45,965 nucleotides of DNA. It comes from Thermomicrobiales bacterium (GTDB lineage: Bacteria; Chloroflexota; Chloroflexia; Thermomicrobiales; UBA6265). Made by a program: the position numbers and the translations under genes. The notes under the pieces were generated by a model, which was not told where the DNA came from, ran no database searches, and worked only from the letters and a program-made list of their open reading frames with translations. Location of the stretch: NCBI GenBank assembly GCA_020853615.1, contig JADYYO010000160.1, positions 1 through 45,965 on the forward strand, given 5' to 3'. How positions within the stretch are numbered: position 1 is the stretch's first letter; each line of letters starts with the position of its first letter. This document shows, piece by piece, positions 36,167 to 43,818 of the stretch.

Positions 36167-36195
36167 GCGGCCGGCGGCTGTCCGCCGGCCGCTTT
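36167..36195 (+). terminator. Intrinsic terminator of the erpA-like gene
   Basis: GCGGCCGGCGG at 36167-36177 pairs perfectly with CCGCCGGCCGC at 36182-36192 across a four-base loop, and TTTGCATTT follows. It stands 20 bases after the stop codon. Confidence 0.75.
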
Positions 36196-36208
36196 GCATT
36201 TCGCCGCG

Positions 36209-37444
36209 CTACTCGCGAAGATCGTTGATGACCAGGCCCGCCGGCGCCTTCGGCTCGAACCAGGTCGATTTCGGCGGCAGCAATTCGCCGCCCTCCGCGA
36301 TATCGAGGAGGGATGCCAGCGGCGGCGGCGGCAGCAGGAATGCCGCCCGCGCCCGCCCGCTTCGGGCTTGCGCTGTCACCGAAGCGCAATCGATGCTCGG
36401 CACGATATCCGACGCTGACCGATCCCCTCCCCCCGCGAGCAGGCTGTCGAGCACGCCCTGCAGGATCGAGACGCGCAGGTCGTTCCAGGCGGCGCTCCGC
36501 GCGCGTGGCAACAGCGTGGCGTGTGGCGAGCCAGGGAGAGCGAAGACATCGTGGTCCTCCAGCCCCGGCAGGACCACGCGAAACAGAAATGCCCCGTCTG
36601 CGATAGGCAGCGAGTCGGCGGCTTCCCGCACGGCGAACCACCGCTCGAGAAAGGCGAGCACCGACGCCGGCGAAATCTCGCCGCCCGCGACGAGTCGATG
36701 GGTCGGCCGCACAACGACCCCCGGGTCCTCGACCGCCGCCAGCAGCGCGAGCACATATTCCCAGCCGCCATCGACGCCCGGGCACTGCCGCCGGCGTTCG
36801 TTCCGGTAGGAAAGCGCTGCTTCGTAGCGGTGATGCCCGTCGGCAACGAAGAGCGAGCGGTCCCGGAAGAATGCCGCGAGCGCGTGCTGGATCTCCGGTT
36901 CGACGATCGCCTCGACCCAGTGCTCGCCGCCCATGCGGTCCCGCTCCCCGGGTGAACCCTCCGGCGCGGCGCCGAGCAGCCTCGGCACGACGCCCGCCGG
37001 ATCCCGATACAGGAAGTAGAGCGGGCTGAGGTTGGCGCCAACGGCGTGCAACCGGGCGAAACGCTCTTCTCGCGGGCCGGGCATCGTCCCCTCGTGCGGG
37101 AGGACGACCCCCTCCGCCCAATCGGCGAGGCGCACCCGCGCAAAGAGCCCGGTGCGGAGCGTTGGCGTGCCATCGACGTCGAACCGGTGCCGGTGGAGAT
37201 AGAACGCCGGCTCGCGATCCCGCGTCAGGATCCCCTGCTGCAGCCACTCGCGGTAGCGCCGCGCCGCGGAGGCATGTTGGTCCCCCGGCAGGCCGAGATC
37301 GGCATTTTCGATCGCGCTGATGCTGTGTTCGGGGGTATTGGCACCCGGATTGCTCACGTCGTAGGGCGGCGCGATCAGCGGCCCAAGCGGGCCGGATCGG
37401 GCGCCATCGAAGCGCACGCCGCGAAACGGGCGAATCTCAGCCAC
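36209..37444 (-). CDS. DUF1015 family protein
   Basis: The 411-residue protein matches DUF1015: it begins IRPFRGVRFD, has LIAPPYDVSNPG, SPLYFLYRD, FVADGHHRYEAALSYRNE in the middle and the C-terminal basic residues. The conserved DGHHRY is likely an active or binding site. The family's function is not established; in some genomes it sits near serA and other serine genes, and here serA lies 7 kb further on, which may be chance. The start is GTG at 37444 with only a weak ribosome binding site. It is divergent from the sigma factor gene. Confidence 0.87.
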   Translation of the reverse strand: MAEIRPFRGVRFDGARSGPLGPLIAPPYDVSNPGANTPEHSISAIENADLGLPGDQHASAARRYREWLQQGILTRDREPAFYLHRHRFDVDGTPTLRTGLFARVRLADWAEGVVLPHEGTMPGPREERFARLHAVGANLSPLYFLYRDPAGVVPRLLGAAPEGSPGERDRMGGEHWVEAIVEPEIQHALAAFFRDRSLFVADGHHRYEAALSYRNERRRQCPGVDGGWEYVLALLAAVEDPGVVVRPTHRLVAGGEISPASVLAFLERWFAVREAADSLPIADGAFLFRVVLPGLEDHDVFALPGSPHATLLPRARSAAWNDLRVSILQGVLDSLLAGGGDRSASDIVPSIDCASVTAQARSGRARAAFLLPPPPLASLLDIAEGGELLPPKSTWFEPKAPAGLVINDLRE

Positions 37445-37568
37445 GACGACCGACTACCGCCCGTGGCGCGCTCGTCCACCGCGTGAAGACCGCCGCGCGA
37501 TCTCGCGCCGGGCGCCGCGAATCACTGTCCGATTCCCGAACATGGGGGGTGGTGATTCTGGAGCGTCC

Positions 37569-37577
37569 TGATATGAT
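37569..37577 (+). promoter_or_regulatory. Extended -10 promoter of the sigma factor gene
   Basis: TGATATGAT is an extended -10 element (TG, one base, TATGAT). The -35 region has no good match, as is usual for this class. Transcription would start near 37584. Confidence 0.5.
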
Positions 37578-37583
37578 CGTCGT

Positions 37584-37793
37584 CATGAGTCCCGGGCGTC
37601 TTCGCGTGCGCACACGAAGCACTCCCGGGGAACCGGGACGCATCGTTTGGCGTTCTTAAGCATTGAGGCGGTTTCGCTGTTTCGCCGGCAGCGTGGTTGA
37701 GTGATGGTGGCGGTGGCGCCGACGCGATCACAGGCGAGAACGACGCGGCTCCACCATCGAGCAATCACCGCCTGAAAGAGGAGTATGACATTC
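37584..37793 (+). promoter_or_regulatory. Structured leader of the sigma factor mRNA
   Basis: About 210 bases lie between the likely start and the ATG. The leader contains a hairpin (CTTCGCGTG pairing with CACACGAAG near 37600-37620) inside a wider CCCGGG/CCCGGG pairing. No gene is seen here. The hairpin may affect mRNA stability or translation; this is inference. Confidence 0.35.
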
Positions 37794-38801
37794 ATGAGCG
37801 ATCCGATTCAAACCTATGGCATAGACAAGATCGATGATCTGGTCTCCAGCGGCGTTGCCGATGAGCGTCTCGACATTCCCGAAGAGATCCAGACGCAGAT
37901 GGCGGACGAGATCGAGCCCGAGGTGGACATCGAGCGCGATCTCGATGTGCTGCAGCGCCTCGATCCCAACTTCATCAACGATCCGGTTCGCCTCTATCTG
38001 CGCGAGATCGCGGAGACGCCGCTCCTGACGCACGCGCAGGAGATCGAGCTGGCCAAGCGCGTCGAGATGGGCGATCTGGACGCCACACAGCGCTTCGTGC
38101 GCGCGAACCTGCGCCTCGTCGTCTCCATTGCCAAGCGCTACGTCAACCGCGGGCTGACCCTCCTCGACCTGATTCAGGAGGGGAACATCGGCCTGATGCG
38201 CGCGGTGCAGAAGTACGACTGGCGGAAGGGCTTCCGCTTCTCGACCTACGCGACCTGGTGGATCCGCCAGGCGATCACCCGCGCCATCGCCGACCAGAGC
38301 CGCACGATTCGCCTCCCGGTCCACATGGGCGACTCGATCTCCCGCTACCGGAAGACGCTCAACATGCTCGCCCAGGAGCTGGGGCGGCAGCCGACGCCGG
38401 AAGAGGTGGCGGAGGCGATGAGCGTGCAGCCGGAGAAGATTCACCAGATCGTCCAGGCGGCGCAGCGCACCATCTCGCTCGAGACGCCGATCGGCTCTGA
38501 AGATGAGACAAGCCTCGGCGACCTGATCGCCGACGACGTCTCTGAGACGCCGTATGAAGCTGCCTCCGAGTCGATGCTGAAGCGGGACGTCAACGCCGCG
38601 CTCGATACGCTCAGCCCGCGGGAGAAGCTGGTCCTCCAGCTCCGCTTCGGGCTCGGCCACGGGCACCAGCACACGCTGGCGGAGGTCGGCGAGCAGTTGC
38701 AGATCAGCCGCGAGCGCGTCCGGCAGATCGAGAACGAGGCGCTGCAGAAGTTGCGCCGGCTCGACGGCGACCGGCTCTACGCCTACCACCAAGAGCTCTA
38801 A
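37794..38801 (+). CDS. sigA: RNA polymerase sigma factor, RpoD/SigA type
   Basis: This 335-residue sigma factor is of the sigma-70 group 1 or 2. Region 1.2 ([29 protein letters not shown]) is preceded by about 65 acidic residues and no long region 1.1. Region 2 has [32 protein letters not shown] and [15 protein letters not shown], which melts and reads the -10. Region 3 follows, and region 4 has [16 protein letters not shown], which reads the -35. It is probably the housekeeping sigma factor, but only one sigma is visible here. ATG at 37785 is equally in frame; 37794 is taken because AGGAG lies 10 bases before it and only one base before 37785. Confidence 0.93.
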   Translation: MSDPIQTYGIDKIDDLVSSGVADERLDIPEEIQTQMADEIEPEVDIERDLDVLQRLDPNFINDPVRLYLREIAETPLLTHAQEIELAKRVEMGDLDATQRFVRANLRLVVSIAKRYVNRGLTLLDLIQEGNIGLMRAVQKYDWRKGFRFSTYATWWIRQAITRAIADQSRTIRLPVHMGDSISRYRKTLNMLAQELGRQPTPEEVAEAMSVQPEKIHQIVQAAQRTISLETPIGSEDETSLGDLIADDVSETPYEAASESMLKRDVNAALDTLSPREKLVLQLRFGLGHGHQHTLAEVGEQLQISRERVRQIENEALQKLRRLDGDRLYAYHQEL

Positions 38802-38840
38802 CAGCTCTCGACCGCAAGATGTCTCGGCAAGAGATGCTTG

Positions 38841-38910
38841 CCTGAGCGAAGCGCGCGATCCCGCGCGGCTGCCTGATGCGGCCGGCGGGTGTTTGTGCGC
38901 TCCGCTCAGG
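38841..38910. terminator. Long inverted repeat after the sigma factor gene
   Basis: CCTGAGCG at 38841-38848 pairs with CGCTCAGG at 38903-38910, enclosing a perfect small hairpin CGCGCG/CGCGCG (38852-38857 and 38862-38867). It starts 40 bases after the sigma stop codon, ahead of the convergent YciI-like gene. It may be a two-way terminator or mRNA end structure. Confidence 0.4.
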
Positions 38911-38943
38911 TTGGCATGAGCCGCACGCTGCGCGAACGCGCCG

Positions 38944-39228
38944 CTACTCGCTCAGATACGCGTTCATCACGACCCGCCACTCCTTGATGCGGCCATTCGT
39001 GATAACACCAGCCTTCGTGTACGGGTCGTCGCGCAGAATCCCCTCGGCCTCGTCCTGATCCGCCGCCTCGTAGACGATCAGGGCGCCCGTGCCATCCTCA
39101 TATGGCCCCGACATCACGATCTTCCCGGCGTCGAGCAGCGACTTCAGATACTCGCGGTGCGTCGGGCGCGTCCGCTCGACCAACCCCTGATCCTCGGTGA
39201 ACTCGAGCATCGCCGCGAACTTCGCCAT
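38944..39228 (-). CDS. YciI-like domain protein
   Basis: The 94-residue protein is a single YCII-related domain (a ferredoxin-like fold): FAAMLEFTEDQGLVERTRPTHREYLKSLLDAGKIVMSGPYEDGTGALIVYEAAD, with the conserved His, Asp and SGP motif. Members are thought to act on small molecules or to serve as dioxygenase-like or hydrolase-like proteins, without firm evidence. The ATG at 39228 has GGGGGAAGGA upstream. It diverges from mutS over 150 bases. Confidence 0.85.
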   Translation of the reverse strand: MAKFAAMLEFTEDQGLVERTRPTHREYLKSLLDAGKIVMSGPYEDGTGALIVYEAADQDEAEGILRDDPYTKAGVITNGRIKEWRVVMNAYLSE

Positions 39229-39378
39229 CGTCCTTCCCCCCTGAATGCCGGCTCCCCGGCCGGCCCCAATTGCCAGTCGATCCCGCAGCGGCCAGCGCGT
39301 TCCGCCAGATCGATGTCGTAACCTAAACTTCCCCGAACGCCTCCGCGAGTCCCCGCTTGCGACATTGGTGAGGACGTC

Positions 39379-42126
39379 TTGAACGCAGAAGCGCAACGCA
39401 ACCCGCTTCCGGCCAGGAATGGGCATGCGCGGGAGCCGGACGATGGCGCTGTCACCGTCGCGCCGGTCCGTCGCCAGTATCTCCAGATCAAGCGGCGGTT
39501 CCCCGACACGATCCTGCTGTTCCGGTTGGGCGACTTCTACGAGACGTTCGAGCAGGATGCGGAGATCGCCGCCGGGATCCTCGACATTGTCCTGACCGGG
39601 CGCGACCTCGGCAAGGGGCATCGGGTTCCGATGGCCGGCATCCCGCACCACGCGGCCGAGTCGTACATCGCCCGGCTGGTCGCCGCCGGCCACAAGGTCG
39701 CCGTCTGCGAGCAGATCGGCAGCGCGGCGAAGAGTCGCGGCCTGATCGAGCGCGACGTCACCCGCGTCGTCACCCCCGGTACTGTCACCGAGCCGGGGAT
39801 GCTCGACAGCCGCCGCAACACCTACATCGCCGCCATTCTTCTCGATGGCGCCCGCTGCGGCATCGCATACGCCGACTGCTCGACCGGCGAGTTCGCCGCC
39901 ACGCAACTCTCGGCCAAGAGCGGCGACGATCTGCATCAGGCGGTCGAACGGGAGATCGCGCGCATCGGCGTGGCAGAGATTCTCGTTCCGGACGGCCAGG
40001 GCGCGGGCGATGACGGCGCACGCTGGCCGCCAGACGGCATCGCCATCAGCCAGAGCGACCGCTGGCACTGGCGGTTCGCCCATGCCGAGGAGACGCTACG
40101 CCGGCACTTCGCGGTCGAGGCGCTCGACGGCTTCGGTCTGGCCGACAAGCCCGCCGCCATCCAGGCCGCCGGCGCGCTCCTCGCCTATCTCGCCGACACA
40201 CAGCGCACCAGCCTCTCCCAGATCGCCTCGTTGCGCACCTACGGGCCGGACGGCTACATGCTGCTCGACCCGCAGGCCCGGCGCAACCTCGAGCTGGAGG
40301 AGAGCGCGCGCGGCGAGAAGCGGCACGGCCTCGTCGCCGTCCTCGACGCGACTCACACGCCGATGGGCGCGCGGCTGCTGCGGCAATGGCTGGGCCAACC
40401 CCTCCTCAATCTCGCCGCGATCCGGCAGCGGCAGGACGCGATTCACCACTTCGTCGACGACGCGCTGGGGCGCGCGTCGTTGCGCGAGGCGCTCGGCCGC
40501 GTCGGCGACATCGAGCGGCTGGCGAACCGCGCCGCCACGGGCGCGATCTCCCCCCGGGAATTGGGGCAGCTCCGGCAATCGCTCGCCCTGATCCCCGATC
40601 TCGCGGCAGCGGCGAGCGCGGTCGCGGGCTGCCCGCCCCTCGACACTGCCGCGCAATGCTGCGGCGATATCCACGGCCTCCTCTGCCGCGCCCTCCCGGG
40701 CGACATTCCGCCGAGCATCGGCAGCGGCGGCGTCATTCGCCCCGGCTTTGCGCCCGATCTCGATGCCCACGAGCGAGCCGTGCGCGAGGCGCGGGAGTGG
40801 ATCGCCGGCCTGGAGCGGCGGGAGCGTGAGCGCACGGGCATTCGCTCGCTCAAGGTCGGCTTCAACCGCGTCTCCGGCTACTTCATCGAGATCAGCGTGG
40901 CCGCCCTCGCCGCCGCCGAGAAGGAGCGCGCAGCCTCGCCAGACGGGAGCCCGCTCCCGGCCGAGTACGTCATGCGGCAGGGGTTGGCAAACTCGGCGCG
41001 CTACGTCACGACGGAGCTGAAGGACCACGAGGCGCGGATCCTCGGGGCGCAGGAGACGCTGGCCCAGCTCGAGGAGGATGTCTACCGCCGCATCGTCGCC
41101 GAGGTTGGCGCGCATGCGCGCGCGCTCCGTGAAGCGGCGACGGCGATTGCCTGGCTCGACGTCGCCTCGGCGCTGGCCGAAGTCGCGGCCAACCGGGGAT
41201 ACGTGCGGCCGACGGTCGACGACTCGCTCGCCATCGAGATCGCGGGCGGCCGCCACCCGACGCTGGAGAGCCTCCTGCCGCACGGCGAGTTCGTCCCCAA
41301 CGACGCCCGCCTCGACGGCGGCGAGCGCCGCATCACCATCCTCACCGGCCCGAATATGGCCGGGAAGAGCAGTTGGCTGCGCCAGACGGCGCTGATCGTC
41401 CTCTTGGCGCAGATCGGCTCGTTCGTCCCCGCCACGAGCGCCCGCATCGGCCTGGTCGACCGCATCTTCACCCGCATCGGCGCTCAGGACGACATCACCG
41501 CCGGCCAATCGACCTTCATGGTCGAGATGCTCGAGACGGCGAACATCCTCCACCACGCCACCCCGCGCAGCCTCGTCCTCCTCGATGAGATCGGGCGCGG
41601 CACCTCGACCTGGGACGGGCTCGCCATCGCGCGCGGCGTCGTCGAGCACCTGCACAACGCGCCGCACCTCGGCTCGCGCACCCTCTTCGCCACCCATTTC
41701 CACGAACTGACGGAGTTGGCCGAGATTCTGCCGGGCGTCTGCTGCGCTCGCATGGATGTGCTGGAGGAGGGGGATCGCGTCGTCTTTCTGCACCGCGTCG
41801 TCGACGGCGCCGCCGATCGCTCCTACGGCATCCACGTCGCCGAGCTCGCCGGCATCCCGCGCGCCCTGACGCGGCGGGCGCGGGAGATCCTCACCGAGCT
41901 GGAGCGAGGGCCGGTCGCCGAGGTGATGCGCGGCCGCCGGCGCGCGATGGCGAAGGCCGCGCCGGAGGCGCCGTCGGCGCTGCAGCTCACCCTCTTCGCG
42001 CCGCCAAGCCCGGTCGAAACGGCGCTGGCCGAGATCGACGTCGAATCCCTGACGCCGCTGGAGGCGTTGACCAAACTCTACGAACTGAAGCGGCTGGTTG
42101 CGGAGCAATCGTCCGGGGAATCCTGA
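39379..42126 (+). CDS. mutS: DNA mismatch repair protein MutS
   Basis: MutS finds mismatches and small loops, then recruits MutL. The 915 residues include the mismatch-binding motif GDFYETF (Phe53, Glu55), the connector and lever domains, and the ATPase domain: Walker A GPNMAGKSSWLRQ (657 on), DDITAGQSTFMVEM, Walker B LLDEIGRGTSTWDG and the ABC-type His in FATHFHELTELAE. The C-terminal helical tail ends in a short clamp. It begins with TTG at 39379, GAGGA five bases upstream. A TAAACT at 39324 resembles a -10 box with a weak -35. No mutL is in the window. Confidence 0.97.
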   Translation: MNAEAQRNPLPARNGHAREPDDGAVTVAPVRRQYLQIKRRFPDTILLFRLGDFYETFEQDAEIAAGILDIVLTGRDLGKGHRVPMAGIPHHAAESYIARLVAAGHKVAVCEQIGSAAKSRGLIERDVTRVVTPGTVTEPGMLDSRRNTYIAAILLDGARCGIAYADCSTGEFAATQLSAKSGDDLHQAVEREIARIGVAEILVPDGQGAGDDGARWPPDGIAISQSDRWHWRFAHAEETLRRHFAVEALDGFGLADKPAAIQAAGALLAYLADTQRTSLSQIASLRTYGPDGYMLLDPQARRNLELEESARGEKRHGLVAVLDATHTPMGARLLRQWLGQPLLNLAAIRQRQDAIHHFVDDALGRASLREALGRVGDIERLANRAATGAISPRELGQLRQSLALIPDLAAAASAVAGCPPLDTAAQCCGDIHGLLCRALPGDIPPSIGSGGVIRPGFAPDLDAHERAVREAREWIAGLERRERERTGIRSLKVGFNRVSGYFIEISVAALAAAEKERAASPDGSPLPAEYVMRQGLANSARYVTTELKDHEARILGAQETLAQLEEDVYRRIVAEVGAHARALREAATAIAWLDVASALAEVAANRGYVRPTVDDSLAIEIAGGRHPTLESLLPHGEFVPNDARLDGGERRITILTGPNMAGKSSWLRQTALIVLLAQIGSFVPATSARIGLVDRIFTRIGAQDDITAGQSTFMVEMLETANILHHATPRSLVLLDEIGRGTSTWDGLAIARGVVEHLHNAPHLGSRTLFATHFHELTELAEILPGVCCARMDVLEEGDRVVFLHRVVDGAADRSYGIHVAELAGIPRALTRRAREILTELERGPVAEVMRGRRRAMAKAAPEAPSALQLTLFAPPSPVETALAEIDVESLTPLEALTKLYELKRLVAEQSSGES

Positions 42127-42133
42127 GCGGCGG

Positions 42134-42766
42134 TTACGGCACGGGAGTGTGCGTCCCGTCGGAGCCACTGGCGTCGTCGCGCACCACCAGGCCATTCATC
42201 GTCCCCGGCATGCTGGCGCGGCATTCGCACCCCTTGCCCATCACGGCCCCTTCCGGGCAGGGGCGCTTGCACGCGCCGCCGCAGCAGATCGAGTTGACGC
42301 CGTCGGTGCACTCTGCATCCGAGGCGCAGAGGACGCAGGGATCGAAGTAGGTGAACACGCACTGGCCTTCGGGGCTGCACGCGCCACGGCGGCACGGGTC
42401 GACGACGGCGCACTCCTCATCGGACTCGCACGACTTCGCGCAGCACTCCCCCTTGCAGCAGGCGAACCCGGGCTGACAGTCGACGATCGCTTCGACGCAG
42501 AAGCCATCGACGCAGGTGTTGGAGATGCACGGGTCGTCTTTCTTGCTGCGGCAATCGCGGTGCGTCTCGCAGGGGCGTAGGCAAACGCCATCCTGGCAAA
42601 CCTGCCCCTCCACGCAGGCAGGAGCACACGCGGCCTGGCTCCTGGCCACTTGCGCGAGCGCCGGAACTCCGGCCGCAACCAGCCCCAGCGCGATCTTCAG
42701 CAGTACGCGCCGGTTGCCGCCCGTCGCCATCCGTCGCGCGAGATCGTCAAATCGCTGCTGGTCCAT
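42134..42766 (-). CDS. Tat-exported protein with 28 cysteines
   Basis: The 210-residue protein starts MDQQRFDDLARRMATGGNRRVLLK, where NRRVLLK is a twin-arginine motif, followed by a hydrophobic stretch and an AxA cleavage site (near residue 44). The mature part has 28 cysteines in repeated C-x(3-7)-C modules (for example CVEGQVCQDGVC, CCKGECCAKSC), like EGF or Dickkopf-type cysteine-rich repeats. It is probably exported, folded in the cytoplasm, with many disulfides. I recognise the pattern from secreted or surface proteins of Thermomicrobia-type bacteria; function is unknown. The stop codon lies seven bases after the convergent mutS. ATG at 42766 has GGGGA upstream. Confidence 0.8.
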   Translation of the reverse strand: MDQQRFDDLARRMATGGNRRVLLKIALGLVAAGVPALAQVARSQAACAPACVEGQVCQDGVCLRPCETHRDCRSKKDDPCISNTCVDGFCVEAIVDCQPGFACCKGECCAKSCESDEECAVVDPCRRGACSPEGQCVFTYFDPCVLCASDAECTDGVNSICCGGACKRPCPEGAVMGKGCECRASMPGTMNGLVVRDDASGSDGTHTPVP

Positions 42767-43009
42767 AGGGCATCCCCATTCCCGGACGCCGGCACCCGCG
42801 CGGCATGTGCCCCGGCCGTCGCCTCGATGGCTCGTCGCTGGCTTGTCTCGCAAACGCGCATTGCGGAGCGCGCGTTTCGTGCCCGCGCCAGGCGGGTGTC
42901 GAGCGGGGATGCACGATGTCGGCCGGCATGCCATAGTGCCGTGTGAACGTCCCTTTACCATACCGCCGGCCGGACGTCGGCGGCCAACCATCAGATGAGG
43001 AGGGCGCTG

Positions 43010-43663
43010 ATGCACATCGATTTCGACCAGGCAGTCTTCGGCAGCGATACCCAGAAACTCGGCGACGTCGACGGGTTGGTGGTCGACGCGGGTACGAAGC
43101 GCGCCACCTTCATCCTGGTCGGGTCGGGCCTGCTCGGCAACACGAAGCACAAGATTGGTGTCTCCGCCATCAGCGCCGTCGCTCAGGATGGCCTCCATCT
43201 CGGCCACCTCGCGCCCAAGGGGGACGATCGCGCGCCGATCCTCGACAGTGTGGAGGTCGAGTTGCCAGAGCGGGATCAACCGCTGCCGACCTTCATTCCG
43301 GCGGCCGGCGCGGGCGGGCCGATCATCACCACTGAGCCCGATCTCCCCGGGCGCTACCCGGCTGACAACAGCTTCTTCGAGGTCGCGCCGATCGACCCGG
43401 GGCCGGTCGAGGTCTTCTCTAATCTCCAGGAGAACGAGGTCGTCCTCGGGAAGGGGACCGAGGTTTTCGCCAGCGACGGCGACAAGCTCGGCCATGCCGT
43501 CGCCTTCGATCTGGGAGACATGGGACTCGTCGAGCGCGTCGTCGTCTCCGAGGGCCTGATCTTCAAGAAGCGGGCGACGATCGCGCTGCCGGAGATCGAA
43601 GAGTTCGGCACCGACGCCATCCACCTGCGCCTGACGAAAGCTGCCGCCGCATCGCGCATGTAG
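43010..43663 (+). CDS. PRC-barrel domain protein
   Basis: The 217 residues contain two PRC-barrel-like halves: residues 1-75 (MHIDFDQAVFGSDTQKLGDVDGLVVDAGTKRATFILV) and about 130-205 (NEVVLGKGTEVFASDGDKLGHAVAFDLGDMGLVERVVV). PRC barrels are small beta barrels that bind RNA or proteins, found for example in RimM and photosynthetic reaction-centre H subunits. There is no signal peptide. The ATG at 43010 has GAGGAGG seven bases upstream. It is divergent from the Cys-rich gene. Confidence 0.85.
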   Translation: MHIDFDQAVFGSDTQKLGDVDGLVVDAGTKRATFILVGSGLLGNTKHKIGVSAISAVAQDGLHLGHLAPKGDDRAPILDSVEVELPERDQPLPTFIPAAGAGGPIITTEPDLPGRYPADNSFFEVAPIDPGPVEVFSNLQENEVVLGKGTEVFASDGDKLGHAVAFDLGDMGLVERVVVSEGLIFKKRATIALPEIEEFGTDAIHLRLTKAAAASRM

Positions 43664-43717
43664 GCGCTCGCCCCGTCATCCTGCGCAAGCAGAGTAGACC
43701 AGCCGCCGCCATCGGCG

Positions 43718-43746
43718 TGGAAACATCGCGCCGCCAGTGCTACTCT
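43718..43746 (+). promoter_or_regulatory. Candidate promoter of the phosphatase-SerA gene
   Basis: TGGAAA at 43718-43723 and TACTCT at 43741-43746 are 17 bases apart. The start would be about 43753, so the mRNA would begin with the hairpin listed next. Confidence 0.45.
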
Positions 43747-43755
43747 CGAAATGGC

Positions 43756-43783
43756 AGCGCGCGCCGGGTTTCCGGCGCGCGCT
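43756..43783 (+). promoter_or_regulatory. Perfect 12-bp hairpin in the leader of the phosphatase-SerA gene
   Basis: AGCGCGCGCCGG at 43756-43767 pairs perfectly with CCGGCGCGCGCT at 43772-43783 across a GTTT loop. It lies 93 bases after the PRC-barrel gene and 35 bases before the ATG at 43819. It may terminate the previous gene, protect the mRNA 5' end, or be a control structure. No T-run follows, which argues against a plain intrinsic terminator. Confidence 0.5.
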
Positions 43784-43818
43784 CTTGATGGAAGGCGGTT
43801 TGCGGGGCGAGTGCAACG

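Noticed and set aside
40096-42195. A 699-codon open frame on the minus strand
   Set aside because: It is the shadow of mutS.
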